A DNA stretch of 17,440 nucleotides, from the NCBI GenBank assembly GCA_900758885.1, contig CAAETD010000105.1, forward strand, positions 1 through 17,440, written 5' to 3'. The stretch's first letter is position 1, and the number at the start of each line of letters is the position of its first letter. Position numbers and translations under genes: made by a program. Below the pieces are notes generated by a model. That model was given only the letters and a program-made list of their open reading frames with translations. It was not told the DNA's origin and did no database searches. The DNA is from an uncultured Collinsella sp. Lineage in GTDB: Bacteria; Actinomycetota; Coriobacteriia; Coriobacteriales; Coriobacteriaceae. Of this stretch, positions 1 through 6,800 are shown one piece after another.

Positions 1-43
1 CCCGCGCTCCCCCTTGCTTCGCAAAGGTCGCGCGGGGGTTTCT
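1..43 (+). terminator. Rho-independent terminator of an upstream gene outside the window
   Basis: Arms CCCGCGC (1-7) and GCGCGGG (30-36) pair perfectly, and the interior can extend the stem through TTGC/GCAA around a TTC loop. The stem is followed by a T-rich run (39-43). This fits an intrinsic terminator for a rightward gene ending before the window. The following 130 bases up to pth contain no gene that I can support. TTGTCG (136-141) and TATGTA (156-161) look promoter-like but are only 14 bases apart, so I do not call a promoter. Confidence 0.7.
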
Positions 44-175
44 TCTGTTCCGACGGCTCGCTCTGCCGCGGCCGCGCTTTTGTCTGGTGGGATTTCGCTG
101 AAGCAAAGCCTCGCCTTCGGCGGGCGTGGTAGCCTTTGTCGTTGATTAAACTTTTTATGTAACGGAAGGACAAAT

Positions 176-805
176 ATGGCAGCTGCACAGCCGCTTAAGA
201 TTCGCATGGTTGCCGGACTTGGCAACCCTGGCGAGGAATATGCCGAGACCCGTCACAACGCTGGTTTCAAAGCAATCGACGAGCTGGCCCGTCAGGCCGG
301 CGTCACGTACTGGAAAAACCAAGCAGGCGCCGAGGTCGCGCTCATCAACATCAACGATCCCGAGGAAGAGGGCGGCAAGCGCCAGATTGTACTGGTCAAG
401 CCGCAGTCGTACATGAACACCTCGGGCGGGCCCATCTCCAAACTCTGCCGCGAGTACAAGATCAAGGCCGAGGAGCTGCTCGTCATCCACGACGAGCTCG
501 ATATTCCCGCCGGCGACGTGCGTGTTAAGGTGGGCGGCGGCCATGCCGGTCACAACGGCCTGCGCTCCATCATCGACAAGATGGGCAGCCGCGACTTCAG
601 CCGCATCCGCACCGGCATCGGCAACCCTCCCGGCAAGATGGCCGTCGCCGACTACGTTCTTAAGCAGCTGCGCGCCCGCGAGGCCGAGGATTTCCAGGAC
701 ACCTGCGCCCGCGCGGCCGACGCCGCCGGCCTGGCGATCGTACACGGCGTGATCTATGCCCGCGACCACGTCAACGGTGCCGCCTCCGCCAACGGCAAGC
801 ACTAA
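176..805 (+). CDS. pth: Peptidyl-tRNA hydrolase (Pth)
   Basis: A cytosolic esterase that cleaves peptidyl-tRNA released from stalled or aborted ribosomes and so recycles the tRNA. The 209-aa product has the usual family length with all signatures: GLGNPG at 14-19, TRHNAGF at 25-31, VKPQSYMNTSG at 74-84, HDELD at 105-109 and GGGHAGHNGLRS at 120-131. By comparison with the E. coli enzyme, H27 is the catalytic base and N81, D106 and N127 are the supporting active-site residues; all are present. The start ATG follows GGAAGGA (164-170) at 5 bases. The gene stands alone: a terminator-like hairpin lies upstream and a strong stem-loop lies downstream (916-949). The last 15 or so residues (AASANGKH end) are an unconserved tail. 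Nothing suggests loss of function. Confidence 0.97.
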   Translation: MAAAQPLKIRMVAGLGNPGEEYAETRHNAGFKAIDELARQAGVTYWKNQAGAEVALININDPEEEGGKRQIVLVKPQSYMNTSGGPISKLCREYKIKAEELLVIHDELDIPAGDVRVKVGGGHAGHNGLRSIIDKMGSRDFSRIRTGIGNPPGKMAVADYVLKQLRAREAEDFQDTCARAADAAGLAIVHGVIYARDHVNGAASANGKH

Positions 806-806
806 A

Positions 807-1006
807 ACCTACCATTTAGGGACAGGTTTATTTTGGCAGGTTTTATATGCGGAAACGCCCCAGTTGCGGCATCGCAATCAACCGCGCGCCGACATACATG
901 CATAGCACCCCGAAGGGGGCCGGCCTCATCACAACCCGAGGCCGGCCCCATTTGCCGTTTTACCTGATAAAACCGACCAAAATAAACCTCTCCCCCTTTG
1001 GTAGGC
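807..1006. repeat. REPIN-like inverted pair of degenerate 35-nt stem-loops
   Basis: Positions 808-846 and 967-1005 are inverted copies of each other, 32 of 39 positions matching by hand alignment. Each end is itself an imperfect stem-loop of 35 nt (807-841, and 972-1006 read on the minus strand). The left unit pairs ACCTACCA (807-814) with TGGCAGGT (834-841), and its loop contains GGGACAGG, the same loop core and total length as the perfect hairpins at 3502, 10521, 12791 and 14402. The arrangement of two inverted hairpin repeats around a short interior matches the layout of REP doublets (REPINs) mobilised by RAYT transposases. No transposase is present, so the element type is an inference. 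Confidence 0.6.
916..956 (+). terminator. Strong stem-loop, probable pth terminator
   Basis: GGGGCCGGCCTC (916-927) and GAGGCCGGCCCC (938-949) form a perfect 12-bp stem with a 10-nt loop, followed by ATTTGCCGTTTT. The T tract is broken by GCCG, so it is an imperfect intrinsic terminator. The hairpin sits in the middle of the inverted pair 807-1006 and could equally be the core of that element. Confidence 0.6.
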
Positions 1007-1068
1007 CAAAGTGGATAAACCCTGCTCCCAACAGCCGAAGACACACGTAAGTGACATGTCCATGAGGG

Positions 1069-1074
1069 TATAAT
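1069..1074 (+). promoter_or_regulatory. Consensus -10 box of the nfnAB operon
   Basis: A perfect TATAAT lies 105 bases before the nfnA start. No good -35 box sits at 16-18 bases; GTGACA (1051-1056) resembles one but is only 12 bases away and overlaps the 8-bp palindrome GACATGTC (1053-1060). A weak -35 suggests an activator-dependent or extended promoter. The predicted transcript would start near 1081 and carry a leader of about 100 nt. Confidence 0.5.
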
Positions 1075-1078
1075 TTGC

Positions 1079-1120
1079 ACCGTATGTCTGCACAACGCCT
1101 GTGCGCGTACGGTTTTATTC
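1079..1120 (+). promoter_or_regulatory. Terminator-like hairpin in the nfnAB leader, possible attenuator
   Basis: ACCGTA (1079-1084) pairs with TACGGT (1108-1113), and GCACA (1090-1094) pairs with TGTGC (1100-1104) inside it. The stem is followed directly by TTTTATTC, the form of an intrinsic terminator inside the leader. A second small hairpin, CCGTG/CACGG (1137-1150), follows before the ribosome binding site. The outer stem starts at about the predicted +1, so the first pair or two may not be transcribed. Confidence 0.35.
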
Positions 1121-1179
1121 GGGCTACCGTCCATTTCCGTGGAGGCACGGTTCGGCGGCCCTAACAAGAGAGGGGTTCT

Positions 1180-2019
1180 ATGTATAAGATCCTGGAGAAG
1201 ACGCAGTTCTCGGAGAAGGTGTTCAAGTTCCGCATCGAGGCGCCTGCAATCGCCAAGCATGCGCACGCTGGACAGTTCCTCATGGTTCGCGCCAACGAGA
1301 CGGGCGAGCGCGTCCCGTTTACCCTGGCCGGCTGGAACGGTGACGAGGGCTGGGTCGAGTTCATCTTCATGGTGATCGGCAAGACCACCGAGATGCTTTC
1401 CACCTACGAGGCCGGCGAGTCGCTGCGCGACGTCGTGGGCCCGCTGGGCGTTCCCACCGAGATGGCTGAGGGCCCCTGCGCCGTCATTGGCGGCGGCGTC
1501 GGCCTGGCAATTGCCTTCCCGGTCGCCAAGCACCTGGTCGAGACCGGCCACGAGGTGCACGCCATCATGGGCGCCCGCACCAAGGACCTCCTGCTTATGG
1601 AGGACCAGTTCCGCGAGCTCCTCGACGAGGACCACATCCACATCACCACCGACGACGGCTCCTACGGCGAGCAGGGCGTTGTCACCGCTCCGCTGGAGCG
1701 CCTGCTGCAGGACAAGGCCGTGAGCCAGGTCTTCTGCGTCGGCCCCGTCCCGATGATGAAGTTCTCGACCCTCACCGCCCAGAAGTACGACACCCCCATC
1801 ACCGCGTCGCTCAACCCCATCATGGTTGACGGCACCGGCATGTGCGGCTGCTGCCGCGTCGAGGTGGGCGGCGTGACCAAGTTCGCTTGCGTCGACGGCC
1901 CCGACTTCGATGCCACCCTGGTCGACTGGGATGACCTTCGTGCCCGCCAGGCCGCTTACCGTTCCGAAGAGGGCGAGTCCCTCAAGGCCTATGAGGAAAA
2001 GAGCTGCGCATGCCACTAG
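1180..2019 (+). CDS. nfnA: NADH-dependent reduced ferredoxin:NADP+ oxidoreductase, small subunit (NfnA/NfnS)
   Basis: The FAD/[2Fe-2S] subunit of the cytoplasmic NfnAB complex, which couples NADH and reduced ferredoxin to NADP+ reduction by flavin-based electron bifurcation (family knowledge). The 279-aa protein has a ferredoxin-reductase-type FAD region (RVPFTLAGW, 44-52), an NAD-binding stretch (IGGGVGLA, 103-110), CVGPVPMMK (186-194) and a C-terminal iron-sulfur site. In that site D217, C222, C225 and C237 match the unusual one-Asp, three-Cys [2Fe-2S] ligation described for Nfn; C224 is an extra cysteine. The same fold occurs in PyrK and sulfide dehydrogenase subunits, so databases may call it sulfide/dihydroorotate dehydrogenase-like. 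A GAGAGGGG box (1168-1175) precedes ATG at 4 bases. The gene overlaps the next by 10 bases, so the two are translationally coupled. Confidence 0.88.
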   Translation: MYKILEKTQFSEKVFKFRIEAPAIAKHAHAGQFLMVRANETGERVPFTLAGWNGDEGWVEFIFMVIGKTTEMLSTYEAGESLRDVVGPLGVPTEMAEGPCAVIGGGVGLAIAFPVAKHLVETGHEVHAIMGARTKDLLLMEDQFRELLDEDHIHITTDDGSYGEQGVVTAPLERLLQDKAVSQVFCVGPVPMMKFSTLTAQKYDTPITASLNPIMVDGTGMCGCCRVEVGGVTKFACVDGPDFDATLVDWDDLRARQAAYRSEEGESLKAYEEKSCACH

Positions 2020-3419
2020 TTAACGGTCGTTTCGTTGCCGATATGAAGTCGCCCCGCACCCCCGATAACGAGGAGCCGGCTGCCGAGCGCGCCTGCGACT
2101 TCCGCCCCGTCGACAAGGGCTTCACCGAGGAGATGGCGCTGGCCGAGGCCGAGCGCTGCCTCAACTGCAAGAAGCCGTTCTGTGTTGAGGGCTGCCCCGT
2201 CAACATCAACATCCCCCGCTTTATCGAGCAGATTCGCGCGAAGGACTTCGGCGGCGCTCTCGATACCATCCGCGAGGACTCCATGCTTCCCGCCATCTGC
2301 GGTCGCGTCTGCCCGCAGGAGAACCAGTGCGAAGGCAAGTGCATCCGTGGCAAGAAGTCCGAGCCCGTGGCCATCGGCCAGCTCGAGCGCTTCCTGGGTG
2401 ACCGCCCCGAGCTCGCCTCCACGCCCAAGATGGCTCCCAAGAACGGCAAGAAGGTCGCCGTCGTCGGCTCTGGCCCGTCCGGCATCACCTGCGCCGGCGA
2501 GCTCGCCCGTAACGGCTTTGACGTCACCGTCTTTGAGGCATTCTTCACCGGCGGCGGCGTGCTGGTCTACGGCATCCCCGAGTTCCGTCTGCCCAAGGCG
2601 GTCGTCAAGCGCGAGATTGACGGCCTGGAGGACATGGGCGTCAAGTTTGAGTACAACTCCGTCGTGGGCAACATGGCCACGGCCGAGGAGCTGTTCGAGC
2701 AGGGCTTCGACGCCATCTACGTGGCGACCGGCGCTGGCCTGCCCAAGTTCCTCAACGTCCCCGGCGAGAACCTGCCCAACGTCTTCTTCGCCAACGAGTA
2801 CCTCACCCGCGTGAACCTGATGAAGGCCAACAAGTTCCCCGAGTACGACACCCCCACCAAGCACGGCAAGAACGTCGTCGTCTTTGGTGGCGGCAACGTG
2901 GCTATGGACGCCGTCCGTACCGCCAAGCGCCTGGGCGCCGAGCACGCCATCATCGCTTACCGCCGTACCGAGGACGAGATGCCCTGCCGTCGCGCCGAGC
3001 TGCACCATGCTAAGGCCGAGGGCGTCGAGGTTCTGCCGCTCGTCTCCCCGCTCGAGTTTGTCGCTGGCGAGGACGGCTCCGTGTGCGCCGTCAAGGTCCA
3101 GAAGATGGAGCTCGGCGAGCCCGACGAGTCCGGCCGTCGTCGCCCGGTGCCCATCGAGGGCGCCATCGAGGAGATTCCCTGCGACGTCGCAATCTCGGCT
3201 ATCGGCACCAACGCCAACCCCTTCGCAAAGAAGATCGGCGGTAAGATGGAGCTCAACAAGTGGGGCTACATCGTCGCCGACGAGGAGACCGGCCAGACCA
3301 CCGATCCCCGCATCTGGGCCGGCGGCGACATCGTCACCGGTGCCGCTACGGTCATTCTGGCAATGGGCGCCGGCAAGAAGGCCGCCGCTTCCATCACCAA
3401 GAGCCTGCTGGGCGAGTAA
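2010..3419 (+). CDS. nfnB: NfnB/NfnL large subunit (GltA family, NADPH-dependent glutamate synthase small-chain homologue)
   Basis: The large, NADP(H)-binding subunit of NfnAB, carrying the bifurcating FAD and two [4Fe-4S] clusters. The 469-aa protein starts with two cysteine clusters, C50/C53/C58/C62 and C97/C101/C107/C111. These are followed by the FAD site GSGPSG (153-158), the GGGVLVYGIPEFRLPK segment (181-196), the NADPH-binding GGGNVAMD (293-300) and the C-terminal FAD motif AGGDIVTGAATV (437-448). It is full length. ATG at 2010 overlaps the end of nfnA in another frame. Automatic annotation would often call it gltA, but no large glutamate synthase subunit is nearby and the nfnA partner is adjacent, so Nfn is the better reading. 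A terminator follows 28 bases after the stop codon. Confidence 0.9.
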   Translation: MPLVNGRFVADMKSPRTPDNEEPAAERACDFRPVDKGFTEEMALAEAERCLNCKKPFCVEGCPVNINIPRFIEQIRAKDFGGALDTIREDSMLPAICGRVCPQENQCEGKCIRGKKSEPVAIGQLERFLGDRPELASTPKMAPKNGKKVAVVGSGPSGITCAGELARNGFDVTVFEAFFTGGGVLVYGIPEFRLPKAVVKREIDGLEDMGVKFEYNSVVGNMATAEELFEQGFDAIYVATGAGLPKFLNVPGENLPNVFFANEYLTRVNLMKANKFPEYDTPTKHGKNVVVFGGGNVAMDAVRTAKRLGAEHAIIAYRRTEDEMPCRRAELHHAKAEGVEVLPLVSPLEFVAGEDGSVCAVKVQKMELGEPDESGRRRPVPIEGAIEEIPCDVAISAIGTNANPFAKKIGGKMELNKWGYIVADEETGQTTDPRIWAGGDIVTGAATVILAMGAGKKAAASITKSLLGE

Positions 3420-3447
3420 TCACCTACAGCGCTAGCTACCAAACGGC

Positions 3448-3487
3448 AAAGTCCCCGTCGAGCACACGCCCGGCGGGGACTTTTTCT
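3448..3487. terminator. Terminator of nfnAB, possibly bidirectional
   Basis: AAAGTCCCCGTCG (3448-3460) and CGGCGGGGACTTT (3471-3483) form a 13-bp stem with one G-T position and a 10-nt loop. The run TTTTT (3481-3485) follows on the plus strand and AAA precedes it on the other, so it may also stop leftward transcripts from the surface gene. Confidence 0.85.
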
Positions 3488-3501
3488 ATGCTGACCGTCC
3501 C

Positions 3502-3536
3502 ACCACCACAAAGGGGACAGGCACCTTTGTGGTGGT
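3502..3536 (+). repeat. 35-bp perfect stem-loop repeat, copy 1
   Basis: Arms ACCACCACAAAGG (3502-3514) and CCTTTGTGGTGGT (3524-3536) form a 13-bp perfect stem around the 9-nt loop GGACAGGCA. The same 35 bases occur at 10521-10555. Copies at 12791 and 14402 are in the other orientation with slightly different loops. It lies between the nfnAB terminator and the repeat array behind the large surface gene. Confidence 0.9.
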
Positions 3537-3559
3537 TTGGGGCCTGGTCGGTCGTTTTG

Positions 3560-3775
3560 TCTCAATCTGTAACACCTGGAGCCCGTTGAGCCTTGTAGTT
3601 GTTACAGATCGAGATCTTGCGCCAGCCGCCTCCGCTTTGTCTCAATCTGTAACAGTTAGAGACCAAATTCCCCGCTACGTGTTACAGATCGAGACATTAG
3701 ATTGGCGGCCGAGCAGTTCATCTCAATCTGTAACATCTAGAGCCGTTTTGGGCAGCTTGGTGTTACAGATTGAGA
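3560..3775. repeat. Alternating inverted-repeat array, six 15-bp words at 40-bp period (array 1)
   Basis: TCTCAATCTGTAACA occurs at 3560, 3640 and 3721, and its near-exact reverse complement TGTTACAGATCGAGA (last copy ATTGAGA) at 3600, 3680 and 3761. The words start 40, 40, 40, 41 and 40 bases apart, with gaps of 25, 25, 25, 26 and 25 bases. Neighbouring words form three hairpins with 15-bp stems and 25-nt loops, but the gaps between hairpins are as constant as the loops. The loops share an NNTAGAG-like start (CCTGGAG, GTTAGAG, TCTAGAG). The array begins 37 bases beyond the stop codon of the large surface gene. I find no match to a known element class. Confidence 0.9.
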
Positions 3776-3812
3776 TCTTGCAAAAGCCGAGAATGGGCGT
3801 TGTCGCCAAAAC

Positions 3813-6800
3813 CTAACGCTTGCGACGCTTGGTCGCGGCGATGCCGGCCGCGGCAACGGTTGCGCCGGCGATGCCCAAGGCGGCGACCGTCATCGCGGTG
3901 GAGTCACCCGTGCTGGCGAGCTCCGTGCCGCCGGACTTCTTGTCGTTCTCGCCCTTACCCTTGGACTTGTTCGTCGTCACCGTGGTCGTCGTCGAAGTCG
4001 AACCGCCCGCAGGTACCCCGGTGCCGCCAGAGCCATCCGCACCGCCGCCCTGCTCGCCGTCGCCAGGCGTCGGGTCCGGATCGGGCGTCGGATCAGGCGC
4101 CGCCTCATCGGTCACCGTAATCGTAATGTTCAGACGCTCGGAATACTCGCTGTACGACATGCCAGGGCGCTGTGCCGCAATGCGCACATACATGTTGCTA
4201 TCGAGCGCAATGGGCTCGGTGTACTTTACACGGCCTTCGTCACGGCAGGGGCAGGTGTCGTTGGTGGTGTACCAAATCGTCGCGCCGTCCTCGGCAGAAA
4301 GCTCCAGCTTCGTGTCCTTGGGCACCGTAATGTAGTTCTCCTTGGGCGACCATGCACCAAACGTCGTCGCACCAATCGTCGCCACCGGTCGCGCCGGTCG
4401 CACTGCCTCGGCAGACACGCGAACGTCGACCTGCTTGGACAGCGCCGTGCCGCCCACCGCCGCCGTCAACGTCGTCAAACCGGGCAGAGCACCATGCAGC
4501 ACAAACGTCGCCGCACCGTCCTCGCCCGTCACGGCCTGGGTGGCATCGACAGAGCAGATAGCCGAGGACTCCAGCCCAACACTAACCTTGGCGCCCGCAA
4601 ACGGCTTGCCCGCCTTATCGGTCACGTGCGCCACCAGCTCAAAGTCACTGCCATCAAGCATGGTCACGGCCTGCTCCACGTTGAGTTTGAGTTTGTCGGC
4701 ACGAACGCCCACGACAAGCTCGCCACTTGCCCAGCGCGCCATGGCCGTGCCGGCGTAGTTGCGAGCACCGTCGAGCTCAAACGCCACCGTCGAGGACGCC
4801 TCACGCGCATCGGCATAGCGAATACGCAGCACGCGTGACAGCGGCTTGCCATTGGGATCGTCCTGCTTGTCGAGCCACGTATACGTCACGTCGCCCAAGC
4901 CCTGCGCGCACAATGCGACCAGGGCATCGTCGCTCGCATCCATATACTGCGCAAACTCAACCTCGATGCAATCGGTATAGGCATGGGCCGAAGCCACCTC
5001 GGGCGCCGCCGTCGACACCAAGCCAATGTTCACCTCAGTCTGAATCGGCGGCACGCGCAGCCAAGCCGAACGCGCCTCCTCATACCCGTCCTTGGTCACG
5101 CGCACTTGATACCAGCCGGTCGGCGTATTCCAGTTGTACGCACCGTCCGCACCCGTTGCAAGCGGATTGTCCTGCTCATACCCCTCGGCATCCCAACGCA
5201 CCGCATTGGTACCGGCCGCATCGTCGGCGCTCCACAGCTCAACCGCCGCGCCTTCAACCGTATTGGACAGCAGGCCCTCGTACACCACGCCCGCAGGGTC
5301 GGGTGCTGCCTTGGCAGGCACATTGCGATAACGCGCCTCGAAGATCGACCGCATCTTCTCGTCCGAGATCAAGCCGTCCTTGTTGGCCTTGTAGACCTCG
5401 GCATCGGTCAGCTCGCCCCAGTTGACCGTAATGCGATTCTGGCACGCGCGCTCCACCTGCTCGCAGGCAACATCGTAGGCGCATTCGGCATTGGTCAGCT
5501 TAATCGCGCGCTCCGAACCTACGCTGGTCGAAGCTGCATCATAGGCGGCGCCCACCACGGTACCCGCCGAACCGGCCGTCAGCACGCCGGCGATTGTCAT
5601 AATGGAGCCCACCGCCACATCGGTGCTGTCGTGGCAGAGCTGGCGATACAGCAGATCCTCAAACGCACGCGCCTTCTCCATGGCGTCACGCAGCGCGTAA
5701 ATGCACTTCCAGTCGTCCTCGGTCTTCTCGGGCTTGGCAAGCAAGCGCGTATGCTGAAGCTCATAGCCCTCGCGCTCGCCCTTCACCTTCTGCATACGGA
5801 CGTTCACGTTCTCCCAGTTCTTGCTGGCATCGTTCACGCCGTAAATGCCGGTAAAGATGCCGATACCCTGGGTCGCCGCGGGAAACGCCTGGCCGGCCGC
5901 CTTCCATGCATCGGTCTTAAAGACCTGTCCGAACATCTCGCACTCGATCTTATAGCTCTTGAGCGAACGGATCGTGCGGATGAGCTTCATATGGGCGCTC
6001 GCGTCGCCGTTGCGCTTCCAGGCCATGAGCCATCCGCGCACCTTGGAGTTGTTGAGGCTATGGACCACATTCCAGTTGTCGTACAGGTCGTCCAGAATGT
6101 CGCACTGCATGGCGATCGAGTTAAACAGAAGCGCCTGGTTCTTGTTGTTATTGGAGTTCTCGATAAATTCCGACTCGATATAGGCCGTCTGCTCGCCATC
6201 GGGCGCGGCGACCTTAAAGCCCTTGACGGTATCGTCGTCAGCCGCCTTGTAGCTCAGCGAGCTGCCGAGCGCCTGGCCCAAATCGTTAAACCCGCTCGTC
6301 GACTGGCCGTTGTACTCGCTGGCCTTAATGCCCGCACACTTGTTGAGCGCCGCAGCGGTTGCGTCATTCCAGCTTCCGTATTGGTTGAGCTGGCCGATAC
6401 CCATCGACTGGCCCACCAGATCCTCGGCCTGCTGGGCAATAAACTCCGCTCGCGATGCATGGTCGACGAGCTCCTTGATGGCGGCCGCATCCGCAGCGTT
6501 CGCGCCCTGGGCCGCCGCGAGTTCCTGATACCAATCCTCGCTGGTGCCGTAAGCATCCTCAAAGATCATCTTGTCCACATTGACGCCATAGCTGTCGCCC
6601 TGCTGGGTCAGCAGCGCCGCCGACCCGCCGACCGCGGCCTTGAGCTCAGCCGCAAACTGCGCGGCCTCGTCGTTGCCAGCATCATCGCCCTCGCCGTCGC
6701 TGGCGGCAGGGGCGCGACGAGCCTTACGGGCAGCCCCACCTTGGGCTTCGCCCTCTTTACCGTCCTCGTCCTCCTCGGCAAACGCATCGGCGACCATCTG

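Larger units (their letters stand above)
3502..3911 (-). repeat. Duplicated surface-gene 3' module, copy A (anchor codons, array, hairpin)
   Basis: This stretch aligns with 10521-10850 without gaps except for one 80-bp array unit. It contains the last 33 codons (including stop) of the large surface gene, 37 bases of downstream DNA, array 1, a 23-base linker and the 35-bp hairpin. In the coding part 87 of 99 bases match by hand count. Similarity stops abruptly upstream of the TGD residues of the sorting signal. Confidence 0.85.

Noticed and set aside
802..3008. Long minus-strand reading frames opposite pth and nfnAB
   Set aside because: They mirror the codon pattern of strongly conserved plus-strand genes, have no ribosome binding sites and give low-complexity proteins.
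2010..3419. True glutamate synthase small chain
   Set aside because: No large glutamate synthase subunit is near, and the overlapping upstream gene is an NfnA-type partner.
3560..3775. CRISPR array
   Set aside because: Regular spacing suggests one, but the words are only 15 bases, alternate in orientation, the gaps are partly shared between the two arrays, and there are no cas genes.
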